Of a DNA stretch of 64,000 nt, positions 50,861 to 59,857 are shown in pieces. Each line of letters starts with the position of its first letter. Within the stretch, counting starts at the first letter, position 1. The notes below the pieces were generated by a model. The model was given only the letters and a program-made list of their open reading frames with translations. It was not told the origin of the DNA and did not search any database. Source of the DNA: Thalassovita mangrovi (GTDB lineage: Bacteria; Pseudomonadota; Alphaproteobacteria; Rhodobacterales; Rhodobacteraceae). The translations under genes were made by a program, and so were the position numbers. The stretch covers positions 153,015-217,014 of the forward strand of contig NZ_WWEN01000006.1 of assembly GCF_009857745.1 (NCBI RefSeq), read 5' to 3'.

Positions 50861-52210
50861 TTACGGCCACTCCGCAGGGGATGACCGGAATGGCGCCGCT
50901 TGGCGCCGCCAAACGGGGCCGTTTCCTTCCAGGGATACCGGGAATGCAATGCGGCGCGCCGGTCCCCAATGGGTCATCTCCTCCTGCTCCTCCACGTCAC
51001 CCTCATCCAATGGCGGCGCAGGCGGGTCTTGAAGCCCTGCCGAAACAAGAAGATGCGCAGTCCGCGCCAGGGACAGCCTGGCCGAACGCGCGCACCCGTC
51101 CAACTTCTGCATCCGCAAGGCATAAAGAACCGCTGCGGCCATGAGATATCCGGTCCCGTGGTCGAGCACCTGAATCGGCAACTGAACGGGCGTGTCGGCG
51201 CCTGTTCTTTCCATGCCCTCCTGGGCGAGCCCCGTGTTGACCTGCACAACGCTGTCGAAACCGCGCCGGCCACGCCACGGACCTGTCCAGCCATATGCGC
51301 TCAGGGATACGTCGATGATATCCGGATTGATCTCGCGGCGGCGGTCATTGCCATAGCCCAGCCGTTCAAGCGCCCCCGGCCGATAGCCGTGAACCAAAAC
51401 ATGAGCTTCGGATAAAAGGGTTTCGAATTGCTTGCGATCGCCGTCCCGGCGCAGATCAAGGCCTGCGCAGGCTTTGCCAAGCGTCACCTCCGGTTCAAGC
51501 CCGTCCTCTTGCCAATGGGGAGGGTCGATCCGCAGCACGCTGGCTCCGAACCCAGCAAGGAACCGCGTAGCAACCGGCCCGGCCAGAACGCGCGTCAGGT
51601 CGAGCACCCGCAGCCCTTCCAACGTCTTGTCGAAGTTGGGGAGCCGCGGAGCGCGACCGGGATGCACCTGCCAATGGATCAACGGTTCGGAGGCAACCGC
51701 GCGGCCCTGGGGATGCGCGGCCCAATCCTCAATCCCGATCATCGCGGCTGCGACACCACCGGCATCGACGACGGCTTTCTCAAGCTCGAAACGATCCCAA
51801 TGTGCCACCGCCTGGGCCACGGCCTCCCGGTCGGCAACCGTTTTCAGCACGCGCAGGGTGCTGTCCAGGTGCTCGGGCACGTTCGTGTGCAGCCGGATCC
51901 AGCCGTCGCGCGCCCGATAGTTGCCGGCGACGGGATCCCATGAATCCGGCAACGTCCAGCCTTCGGCCTTCAGCGTCATGCCGCACCACAGCTCGGCTCG
52001 CCTGCGATTGACCGAAACCTGTTCGGCACCGACCAAGAGTGCCAGCTGTTGCGCGGCCGCCGACATCGCCGCATGCGCCAGGCCCGAAACATGCGCAACA
52101 GAACTCAGACAGAAGTCGCCCTCGAATTCAATTTTTGGACGAATCTCTTTACCGCCTCCAAGCGCTTCAAAAATCCTTTCCTCAAACCAAGCCTGGCAAT
52201 CTGCAGCCAT
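50861..52210 (-). CDS. Family III CoA-transferase (CaiB/BaiF)
   Basis: A 449-residue protein. Family motifs include GLRVLDLTRVLAGPVATRFLAGFGASVLRID and DLRRDGDRKQFETLLSEAHVLVHGYRPGALERLGYG, quoted in part, and SLSAYGWTGPWRGRRGFDSVVQ. The N-terminal 180 residues resemble a second, degenerate CaiB unit. The usual catalytic Asp position near the FDSVVQ region should be checked. It would transfer CoA between carboxylic acids. It is divergent from the dioxygenase fragment at 52422, suggesting a former catabolic operon. Confidence 0.82.
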   Translation of the reverse strand: MAADCQAWFEERIFEALGGGKEIRPKIEFEGDFCLSSVAHVSGLAHAAMSAAAQQLALLVGAEQVSVNRRRAELWCGMTLKAEGWTLPDSWDPVAGNYRARDGWIRLHTNVPEHLDSTLRVLKTVADREAVAQAVAHWDRFELEKAVVDAGGVAAAMIGIEDWAAHPQGRAVASEPLIHWQVHPGRAPRLPNFDKTLEGLRVLDLTRVLAGPVATRFLAGFGASVLRIDPPHWQEDGLEPEVTLGKACAGLDLRRDGDRKQFETLLSEAHVLVHGYRPGALERLGYGNDRRREINPDIIDVSLSAYGWTGPWRGRRGFDSVVQVNTGLAQEGMERTGADTPVQLPIQVLDHGTGYLMAAAVLYALRMQKLDGCARSARLSLARTAHLLVSAGLQDPPAPPLDEGDVEEQEEMTHWGPARRIAFPVSLEGNGPVWRRQAAPFRSSPAEWP

Positions 52211-52421
52211 TGAATCACCCTTTGCATTCGCCTTTTTTATGATTAACTCCCCATTTTATAAGAGCTTCAAGCATAACGATAAATATCAATCTTTAATCGA
52301 AAAATATTGTTTGACTCACGCGATGGCAATTTACGATCAAATTCAACAATGAGCTCATCCATCCCAAAAAGACGACAACACAATCTATTATAGAATTCAC
52401 AACACTTCCAAGAAGCCTTGA

Positions 52422-52853
52422 ATGGATACGCAAATGACTGCCGATACAGGCCAGGTCTGGCGTGGCGAGGACATGATTTTGCGACAAGATTGGGTCCTGG
52501 ATCTGGCTTCCGGCGCGATGCGAATCGAGGACAGCTACCCATGGATACGGGAAACTCCGCAACGCGCGGGGGTGGCTGTTTTGCGCAACCTTCCGATTGC
52601 AGACCCGAGCGAAGCCGCGGCCTCTCACCTTCTGGCCGAATTCGGCCTGTCCTTCGGCTGTCCCGTCTCCCAAAGCGATAAATTCGACTTTCTCGGCCAT
52701 GTCACCGATCGCGGCAGCAACATTCGAAACCACGCGGCACGCGGGTACGAAAGTTCGGCGGAATTGCCCTTCCACAACGACCGGTGCGATCTTCTGGCCT
52801 TGCTCTGCATCCGCCAGGCGCCAATCGGGGGGGAAACCGACATGCTGGAAGTC
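52422..52853 (+). pseudogene. Truncated TauD/TfdA-type dioxygenase
   Basis: About the first 145 codons of an Fe(II)/2-oxoglutarate dioxygenase of the TauD/TfdA type. Landmarks are GVAVLRNLPI, GLSFGCPVSQSDKFDFLGHV and SAELPFHNDRCDLLALLCIRQAPIGGET, quoted in part; HND is the HxD iron motif. The homology stops soon after GGET, so the distal His and Arg are missing. The sequence then reads as out-of-frame product of the next fragment. It cannot be an active enzyme as it stands. Confidence 0.7.
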
Positions 52854-53022
52854 GATCATCTCGGATTGTGTCGGCTTTGCCCGTACGCTTGGCCTGAAGG
52901 TGCGCTTCACCGTCGAAGACGCCAGCCGCACCGATCAGGACCGCCTTTGTGCCGCATATGACGCCGCAGTCGACGCCGGTGCCAACCGTTTGTGTTACGC
53001 AGACAGCGTACCCACGCAACTG
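52850..53022 (+). pseudogene. Fragment of an HMGL-like/homocitrate-synthase-type enzyme
   Basis: In the frame different from the dioxygenase, DCVGFARTLGLKVRFTVEDA and then SRTDQDRL...GANRLCYADSVPTQ match the central barrel part of the HMGL-like (isopropylmalate/homocitrate synthase) family, with the EDASR and ADSVG-type motifs. Only about 55 codons remain, with neither start nor end of the gene. It runs in frame into the next fragment. Confidence 0.65.
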
Positions 53023-53361
53023 TCCGACATTGAGGGATATCCGCTGATCGAGGATAAAATTCATCGCTATTGGGCGCGATACGCGCGTTCGATCAATCTC
53101 GAAATTGACCTCGCAAGATCAATCCTTTTCGATGACAGTGGCGTGATCGTCGAAGCATCCGCCAATGCGCAGGGCGTTGCTCTTGTACGCGCCTCTTTGG
53201 CTGTGTCAGCTTTGCGCAAGGGTAGGCTGATCAAGCTTTTCGATGCAAATCTACCTGGCAACATCGGCTACCATATCGTCACCCCGGAATCCCGCCGTTC
53301 GGACAGGGAAATCCAGCGGGTGAGCAAGTGGCTGCGGCGGGAGGCTTCGAAAACCGCATAG
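53023..53361 (+). pseudogene. C-terminal fragment of a GcvA-type LysR regulator
   Basis: In frame with the previous fragment, LSDIEGYPLIEDKIHRYWAR, ILFDDSGVIVEASANAQGVA and ALRKGRLIKLFDANLPGN match the effector domain end of GcvA-like LysR proteins. A normal C-terminal tail (IQRVSKWLRREASKTA) and stop follow. The HTH and first half are absent. Together with the two preceding fragments it makes a three-gene mosaic. Confidence 0.65.
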
Positions 53362-53828
53362 TTGCTGTATCTAGATCCGGATCGCCGCCAATGGTGCGAA
53401 CCCGGGTGACACGAGGTGTAAGATCGAGATGGAGCCCCGAGCCTCGAACCCCAAATATATCGGCGCTCACACGGCAACATGGGCCGTGGGAGAGATAAGA
53501 CGAAAAAAGGGAGAGCCGTAGCCCTCCCTCATGATCGAAATTTTCCTAGAAACACTCTGGAAACTGATAGCGCCCCCGCCCAAGAACCGTCTTTTGTCGT
53601 AAAGTCGGTGTATAGGGGGCGGACAACAGCGCCAGTCAGAGAAACCAAATGAATGCGCAAAATCAATGGCATTTGATTCGCGGCAAAGAATCCATATTAA
53701 ATTTCAAAGACTTGCCGAAGAGGTTCCGTCGCGAGCAACCATAAACTTACGCAGAAACCAAAAACATGCGCAGCTCCAATACGTTAGCATTCGGGGCGCC
53801 CTGGACACCTGAGGCCTAAGCACGAAAA
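53362..53828. other. Non-coding stretch, probable transposon left-end region
   Basis: About 470 bp without a credible gene, between the mosaic and the Tn7-like genes. It contains a 7-bp inverted pair CGCCCCC/GGGGGCG (53571-53577 and 53617-53623) around TTTTGTCGTAAAGTCGG. TTGTCGT is also found, inverted, near 58050 on the other side of the module. These may be part of transposase-binding repeats, but exact ends could not be set. Confidence 0.4.
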
Positions 53829-53850
53829 AACCCGCGCCGAAGCGCGGGTT
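53829..53850 (-). terminator. Terminator of the tniB-like gene
   Basis: AACCCGCGC (53829-53837) pairs with GCGCGGGTT (53842-53850), loop CGAA. A run of As before it gives the U tract for minus-strand transcripts. It is 28 bases after the tniB-like stop. Confidence 0.88.
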
Positions 53851-53877
53851 TCTGACCAACTAGAATGTATTGTCGGC

Positions 53878-54867
53878 TTAGGAACCGATCTTGCTGCGGA
53901 AGAGCGTTTGGTTACGGAAAACTCGCTCGTACGCCTCATGTGTGAAGGGCGTTGCCAGCTCGTTCATCTTGGTTTTATTCACCCAAGCAGCCACGAAATC
54001 CTCAGGCGTCAGAAAGCCTCCCATCCGGCCGACGGCATGCGCAACTGCGTCCACGACGATGTCGATCACGATCCCCCAGCGAAAGCCTCCAGCCGTCGCA
54101 AGGCGATGCAGGAAATCCCCCGTCTGCAAACCAGGGTCGACTTCGAGCCCGGCACTCATTGCGTAGCTTCCTACAATCTCATGCAGGACAGTGTAGTCAG
54201 GTGCGAGCTGCCCCGGGGCACTACACAAATCGATCTCTGCGAAGGTGACCCTGCTGAGGAGGCGATCCAACTGTGGTTCTCTTTGGACATAGCTGTCCAG
54301 TTCGGGCACTCCGGAGAGGATCAGCATTAGCGGCCACTCGTGCGACTTCATGAGCGTCTTGAAAGCATCCAAGATCGCCAGGACTTCCTTGTCCGACTTG
54401 TCGCGCATGATGTGTTGCGCCTCGTCGTAGTGGATTCCGACGATCCCTTTCAGCTTGGCCTGCCTCACAACCAAGTCCCAGATCTCAAACTGGGTTTTTC
54501 GGGTCGTGTCCGAAAGCGGGTACCCAATCGCGTGGAGCGTTTTCTTACCCAGATCCTTCCAACTCCCCTTGGATGCGAGCAAGCACTCGGCGAAATCAGC
54601 GGGAACGCCGGAGGGCAGCGGCACCTCACATTCCTTGAACCGCTTTAACATGCCTTCGATTTCCGTACTCTTGCCGGAACCCGAAAGACCGGTGACAAGC
54701 ATGCTCCGAGCCTCAAACCGCCGACCGGACTGCAGGCACCCAAGATGGCGACTAAAGACCAGCGCGAACGAAGTCTGCAACTCTTCTGCCCGCGCGAGCG
54801 GGTACTGCTGGCGTCCCAAGTCCTTGTTGAGATCGACGACCGACTGGTTAACGAAAGGATTGCTCAT
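53878..54867 (-). CDS. tniB: TniB/TnsC-like transposition ATPase
   Basis: A 329-residue AAA+ ATPase. Walker A is GLSGSGKST (residues 60-68), Walker B is IVGIHYDEAQH (about 138-148) and a sensor-like MLILSGVPEL follows. This is the target-selection regulator that bridges target and transposase in Tn7, Tn5053 and Tn6022 elements. Its start overlaps the end of the tniA-like gene by 4 bases (ATGA). No TniQ/TnsD gene follows; a terminator lies 28 bases downstream. Confidence 0.88.
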   Translation of the reverse strand: MSNPFVNQSVVDLNKDLGRQQYPLARAEELQTSFALVFSRHLGCLQSGRRFEARSMLVTGLSGSGKSTEIEGMLKRFKECEVPLPSGVPADFAECLLASKGSWKDLGKKTLHAIGYPLSDTTRKTQFEIWDLVVRQAKLKGIVGIHYDEAQHIMRDKSDKEVLAILDAFKTLMKSHEWPLMLILSGVPELDSYVQREPQLDRLLSRVTFAEIDLCSAPGQLAPDYTVLHEIVGSYAMSAGLEVDPGLQTGDFLHRLATAGGFRWGIVIDIVVDAVAHAVGRMGGFLTPEDFVAAWVNKTKMNELATPFTHEAYERVFRNQTLFRSKIGS

Positions 54868-57107
54868 AGTTTGCTGTCCGTGATTGGTGGGAATTTCATG
54901 CTCTTGATGTCGACGGCGTCATCCGTCGGTTTCTGAGGTCGCCTACGGGGTGATGTCGTCGTTTCAACAGCCTGGTGGCTCCTGTTCGGTGGGACCGTAG
55001 AATTCGATGACTGCGTGCCTAGCGAACCGTCGATTTCCGGGGGCGTGACCGGCGCGGATTCAACAGGCACTCCGCGGCTCATAATAGAGCCGGGCGCGAC
55101 CGTGGCGCCGGTATAGCTCGCTGGCCGCGTTTCGACCTGCAAAAGCTTTTCGGCACGCCGCTGCAGCTGAGCGAGCGTCTCATAGTTCGACGGGTCGCGG
55201 GAATCCTTGAAGAAGCCGGACTCCCGTGCCCTGCGGGCTCGGGCTTCTTCAAGGTGGGCACGATGCAGCTCTCGCAACGTCGGGTTGTCCTTCGTAGCCC
55301 GTTCCATGATCTCGATCGCTTCCTGAAGCGTCTGGTCCTTGAAGACCGTCATTCTCAGCTCCGCTTCAATGACTTCGTCATGACCTTCGGCCGTGATGAG
55401 AACCGTTCGGAGGTCGTCAGGGTCTAGATGGACGTTGACGCGTTTTGACTTCCCTCCTGCGAACCTCTGCAAAGCGGGAGAACTGAACGGAATGTTGTAG
55501 GCCTTGACGCCCTCGGACGTCGTACTGGCCTGGACCTTGGCGCCCAGCGCAAGAAACCTCTCGCGCAGCGACGGCGCTTCGATTGGGCCATAGCGCCTGA
55601 TCGCTTCCTCGCGTTTCTGACGAGGCGTCGCGCCGAACATTCCGGTCCCGAGGTGTTCTTGGAATGGGTACTCGTCGATGAAGTACCGGCTAATCATCCC
55701 ATAAAGAGCGTCATGACTGAGCTCAGCGGACGGTTTCGGATCATAGCCGGGAAGCTCTCCTGGAAAGCTCCCGGTGTAGCCGGGAAGGAAATTCAGGACC
55801 TGCCCCTGCATTGTCCCGAACAGGCGCTCGACATGAGGTTTGTCAGTCGCGTGATAGGCGCGACCAGTCATGACGGTCATGTCCATACCAAGCTGTGCGG
55901 CGTAGACACGTCCATTGCGCGTCGCGGTACCGTTGTCGGCCAGGGAAAGCCCCAATCGAATTGGCGGCGGCGGTTCATGCTTGCAGTCGTAGCGAACCTT
56001 TTCCTTTGTCTTGTCCCTAGTAGCCATACGCAGCAGTGCTAGGCTGTGATCCGCATCGGCTGTTTCCGAAATGACCCAGCCCAGTACCTCGCGCGTTGCG
56101 ACATCGAGGATTGCGTGCATCCAGCATCGACGCACCTCGTTGTCCTCCAATTCCTCGCTGGCTGTTTCGGGATCGATGGCCCTGGCGCGCATGACACCAC
56201 CACCATCAGTAAAGATCGAGAGGTAGACTTGGTCCCACTCAAACTTCTCTCCGAAACGGAGCGCACGCACGTCGGTGGAGCCTGCCCCTTTCGTGTTGGT
56301 CGTGTGCCGTCTTCCGTTGCGACCAAGGGCTACGGTCACTCCAGAGATAGCTTTTGCGTAAGCGCGAATGGTTGTGATTGACGGGAACCCAACTCCCTGG
56401 GCTTTTTCAGTTGGAGTCCGGTCAAACACGCCAATGGCCATGTTGACGAGCGGTGCGAGTGAGGGCTTTCGTTTGTCCATCCACGTGTTGAGAACGTAGT
56501 CGATGAACCGCTTCTGCCAGGGCAGCAGCCTCGGCTCCCGGCGTCCCTTCAGGTGATCGCGGTCTGCCAGAACGACCGCGTTCTGCTCAAAACGGTGGTA
56601 GGTTTCGTGATACCTGGCGAGGGTCCGGCCCTGCGGGACCGTGAAGCCAACCGCCAACTTGCCACCGCGGCGTGTCCTGAGAAAATTATGGCCCGGCGCA
56701 ATCTCATCAGCCCTGACCAAGAGCGCGCGGCGCTGAGCGCCACAGTTGCTCATGTTCCTCTGTGTGAGCTTCACCCCTTCTGCACGCAGCTCGTCCATGG
56801 CCAGGACCAAAGCTAGACGCGCCCGAATAATCCGCTGCGTTTCCTCGGACAATTGCTCCATACACTCGAACCCGCCGGTGTAATCAAGCAGCGCCTTGCG
56901 CTTCTCTGCGTCCTTCGGTTGAATGACCTCGCAATCACGTGCGCGGATCGCGGCCTCGACACGCTCGAGAGACAGCGTGAAGCATTCACCGCTTTCCTGG
57001 CACTCGACGGCATAGCCGCTCTCCTCGCGCACTGTCACAAGCAAAGCGCGGCCATCCAGATGCAGGATGGATCCCTTGGGGATATTGAAGAGCGGCTGAA
57101 GGGTCAT
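54864..57107 (-). CDS. tniA: TniA/TnsB-like DDE transposase
   Basis: A 747-residue transposase of the Mu/Tn7 TnsB type. The rve catalytic core shows the first Asp in EKFEWDQVYLSIFTDGG, the second in GLSLADNGTATRNGR and Glu in KPHVERLFGTMQGQ. An N-terminal HTH-like region and a C-terminal Mu-type beta domain (GVKAYNIPFSSPALQRF, then VNVHLDPDD) flank it. The last 100 residues are Pro/Ser/Thr-rich and probably contact TniB. The start at MTLQPLF (57107) overlaps the TnsA-like stop by 4 bases. Confidence 0.9.
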   Translation of the reverse strand: MTLQPLFNIPKGSILHLDGRALLVTVREESGYAVECQESGECFTLSLERVEAAIRARDCEVIQPKDAEKRKALLDYTGGFECMEQLSEETQRIIRARLALVLAMDELRAEGVKLTQRNMSNCGAQRRALLVRADEIAPGHNFLRTRRGGKLAVGFTVPQGRTLARYHETYHRFEQNAVVLADRDHLKGRREPRLLPWQKRFIDYVLNTWMDKRKPSLAPLVNMAIGVFDRTPTEKAQGVGFPSITTIRAYAKAISGVTVALGRNGRRHTTNTKGAGSTDVRALRFGEKFEWDQVYLSIFTDGGGVMRARAIDPETASEELEDNEVRRCWMHAILDVATREVLGWVISETADADHSLALLRMATRDKTKEKVRYDCKHEPPPPIRLGLSLADNGTATRNGRVYAAQLGMDMTVMTGRAYHATDKPHVERLFGTMQGQVLNFLPGYTGSFPGELPGYDPKPSAELSHDALYGMISRYFIDEYPFQEHLGTGMFGATPRQKREEAIRRYGPIEAPSLRERFLALGAKVQASTTSEGVKAYNIPFSSPALQRFAGGKSKRVNVHLDPDDLRTVLITAEGHDEVIEAELRMTVFKDQTLQEAIEIMERATKDNPTLRELHRAHLEEARARRARESGFFKDSRDPSNYETLAQLQRRAEKLLQVETRPASYTGATVAPGSIMSRGVPVESAPVTPPEIDGSLGTQSSNSTVPPNRSHQAVETTTSPRRRPQKPTDDAVDIKSMKFPPITDSKL

Positions 57108-57844
57108 GAGTTCAGCATGACCCGGGACGGGTAGTCGATGACCCCGTGCATGTCGGTCCAGAGCACATTCCGACCGATGAGCCGCACCGCGGCCTGATAC
57201 GCACGCCACTCCACCAGATCGCAATTCGCGATGAGGTCACTCAGATACCAGTAGTTGGTCGACCGCGCCGCGGTTTCCACTATGCGGTCTGCCTCGTCGT
57301 CGTCGACTTGGAGCAACTCCCAGATTCGGCGCAGGTTGTCACGGTAGGCGCGCGTGTAGTCGTCAACATTCACGACAACCGCTTCATCCGCGAATTCCTT
57401 CGGAATGCAGGAGAAGATGTCATCAATTTCATCCAGGGTCTCGGGCTTGGCGAGGCTCGCTCCGTTGCGGGCGAAAACCGCCCGACGGTATCCATCGTGG
57501 AAGGTCAGGCGCAGATCGAAATAGTGCCGCCGTTCCTTGCGGGACTTGCGACAATAGTAGGTGATGGGTGCGAGCTGCACTTCCAAGCCGAAGAGTTCCG
57601 GGCTCCGAAGAGCATCAAGGGCGATCGCGTACTCCCCCTCCCCGTCGAAGTGATAGACTTGCGGCACACCATTCGTCATCGGGGTCGCGATGACCATGGA
57701 AACGCGCTTGGCGGTATCGCTGCGGGTCATCGGGTTGCGTGCGCCAGCGAAAGGCCGAACGCCATGGATGGGATCCACGACCAGAGCAGGCAATTTCTTC
57801 TTGGTTTCCGGTTCCTCCGGCTCCCAATCTTCGTATTTCGACAT
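57104..57844 (-). CDS. TnsA-like (TniC) endonuclease subunit
   Basis: A 246-residue protein, first gene of the transposition operon. Its central part, HFDGEGEYAIALDALRSPEL then LEVQLAPITYYCRKSRKERR and HYFDLRLTFHDGYRRAVFARNG, matches the TnsA nuclease layout with Glu71, Asp110 and a following beta-strand. The usual QxK motif reads VFAR here, so the catalytic Lys may be replaced by Arg. In Tn7 TnsA cuts the 5' ends to allow cut-and-paste; Tn6022 has a similar protein. The C-terminal helical part is unlike Tn7 TnsA. Confidence 0.68.
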   Translation of the reverse strand: MSKYEDWEPEEPETKKKLPALVVDPIHGVRPFAGARNPMTRSDTAKRVSMVIATPMTNGVPQVYHFDGEGEYAIALDALRSPELFGLEVQLAPITYYCRKSRKERRHYFDLRLTFHDGYRRAVFARNGASLAKPETLDEIDDIFSCIPKEFADEAVVVNVDDYTRAYRDNLRRIWELLQVDDDEADRIVETAARSTNYWYLSDLIANCDLVEWRAYQAAVRLIGRNVLWTDMHGVIDYPSRVMLNS

Positions 57845-58762
57845 ACCGTCTCCGTTCCCGGAAACAGACCGCTTCCGGGGTATTCACTTCTCATTCCGGA
57901 GCACAGACCGCGCTTGCCTGGGCCGTTTTCGGCCTCTAACGTGGCAAGTGATAACCGGGCGATCTTTGCCCCAACTTTCAGACGCGCATCCTCGTGGTGC
58001 GCGTTTTCTTTTACGCTCTCAGCAGGTTTCGATCCGTCCGCTTTCGAGTAACGACAAGGTCAGCGAATCCGATGAAAATCCGAAGAGAAAAATCACCCGA
58101 GCCTTGGATACCATTCTCAAAAATGAGTCAAGCCATTGTAATTATGCGAAAAAATGACGAAATTTTCTTTTCAAAGAAGCCCTGAAAAGCTCCCCAGCTC
58201 CGAACCCACCGACAGAACAGGAATGTGCCGACGGGGTGACTCCGGAAATTCCGATCAGGTTGTTCAACAGGAACAAAATGGAAAAACTTCAGTTAGCGGG
58301 CTTTCCGCCCCCCGCATGACATCATGAGCCAGTAGTCTACTTGAAGAAAGCCGTCAGGATTATGCAAAGCCTGTTTCGCACATTGCCGTGAAAGGCAGCA
58401 GGTCAGACCGCCAAAATGGATCAAAGCCACTGTCGGCCCTTTGCTGCCTCTCACACCCGAGCTGCTCACTGCGGTGCGGCTTCACCGAAGCGGCCCTTTA
58501 TGCGCTATGCAGCATCGGCACGGCAGTCAAAGACCGGTCAGCGGACTGGAGCTGACCTTGGCTACAGCGCTTCCAACGACCGTGGCCAGCCCGAAGCAGA
58601 CCTAGTCAATCAGCGAAGAAGGACGGAAGCAGTGAGGCCCCACGGCACGAACCCAGGGTCGTTAATTAATATTGAGAATATCATGTCACTTAACCACCGC
58701 AACATTAACTCAACTTTTACTTGAATTGCGCAGCATTCCCATATCAGAGACATAGGTGTGCA
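57845..58762. other. Non-coding stretch including the probable transposon right end
   Basis: About 920 bp with no credible gene. The first 450 bases upstream of the TnsA-like gene probably hold the operon promoter and the transposon end; CGAGTAACGACAAGG near 58045 is the best candidate for a TnsB-type site. Further on, GTGAAAGGCAGCA (58388-58400) and TGCTGCCTCTCAC (58442-58454) form a 12/13 inverted repeat. The remainder looks like decayed intergenic DNA. Confidence 0.45.
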
Positions 58763-59458
58763 ATGAAAATTTCGTTGGAAACCACCCCGTTTTTAGAGCA
58801 TGAAGTTGCGCTAGTATTGGGCCTCTCCATTGATGACGTAAGACGCTATCTTGACGATGGAGTTTGTAAACGCTCGGTGGAGCTCGTGACGGGTTTTGCC
58901 AACGTAGTTTGCTTTCCCAATTTTTATGACGTGGTCTGTCTAGGCGTTACACATTGCCTCATGCCTTCTAATCGGCTGGCGCAGCATCGAAGTGTGATCG
59001 GAGACGAAGTCGCCAATGCGCTGTTTTATTTCCTGGGCGACCAGGAAGTCCCCGACCCGCTTGGAACAGCATCTTGCCGCCAGTTCCGCAAATCTATGCT
59101 CGATTGGGAAGAAGCAGGCTTTCTAGAAGGCTATCCCCAACTGAATGAACATGAGCGAACGGTAGTGCTTAATAACGTGCTAAGGACATGCCTTCGCACG
59201 AGGAAACGCATTCTGCAGAACTATTTGACCAATTCGCAAGGCAATGATGTTTGCCGGCACAATGATTTCAGAGCTTCAGACCGCAATCGACAGGGCCATG
59301 GAAGTGAGGTCCTGCGTCCCGACACTCACCGGGCAACGGGTAGCGCAATTAAGACCAGGATCTCGCCCCCGAGCTTAGGGAGTTTTCCCTATGAGCGACC
59401 AACTTTGCATTGGTCCAAATCGTTTGCGAGTTCGCTCCAAACCCAGGCTGCAAGATAA
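58763..59458 (+). CDS. Unknown protein with MerR-like HTH-type start, possibly frameshifted
   Basis: A 231-residue reading frame starting MKISLETTPFLEHEVALVLG. Residues 10-45 resemble a winged-helix or MerR-like DNA-binding fold (EVALVLGLSIDDVRRYLDDG). Up to about residue 160 the composition is protein-like. After NSQGNDV (about 59240) it becomes Arg/His/Ser-rich and unconvincing, while another frame from 59244 to 59378 reads MISELQTAIDRAMEVRSCVP, which is more natural. A frameshift or two overlapping genes are possible. No family recognised; GC lower than the core. Confidence 0.5.
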   Translation: MKISLETTPFLEHEVALVLGLSIDDVRRYLDDGVCKRSVELVTGFANVVCFPNFYDVVCLGVTHCLMPSNRLAQHRSVIGDEVANALFYFLGDQEVPDPLGTASCRQFRKSMLDWEEAGFLEGYPQLNEHERTVVLNNVLRTCLRTRKRILQNYLTNSQGNDVCRHNDFRASDRNRQGHGSEVLRPDTHRATGSAIKTRISPPSLGSFPYERPTLHWSKSFASSLQTQAAR

Positions 59459-59857
59459 CAGAGGATACCTGAATATCGCTTTCTATCGTAGTATCGTACA
59501 GGTTCGGTCCGGTCCGATCACCGTCGATCAACTCTGCAGCCCGCGATCTACCCTAAGATCTTTGCTTTCAGGATTGGCGTCTCCCTCCCAGCACTGAGAG
59601 TTCGCGGCCATTGACCATATAGGATGATGTTAAAATTGTCCGTAATTTGGCCTTGGCAGCTTGCCGACAGTAAGGACGCCTTAACAGCAAATGGTTAGAA
59701 CGAGCAGGCCCCTCAAACACCTGCGCGGCAGTACTGCTGGCGGAAGTCTCCACCGGCTAAAAAACGTCAACGTTGCTCGAGAACTTCATCAGATCATTTG
59801 AAGAAGAAAAACTCGACGCGGTGTGAACAGCTTCGATTACTCAGCAAGGAGTAGACC
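59459..59857. other. Intergenic stretch without recognisable features
   Basis: About 400 bp of moderate GC. No conserved gene, tRNA or clear repeat was found. The last 40 bases contain the ribosome binding site AAGGAGTAGACC of the next gene. Confidence 0.6.

Noticed and set aside
53878-57844. CRISPR-associated transposon
   Set aside because: The TnsABC-like genes fit, but there is no cas gene, TniQ or array nearby.
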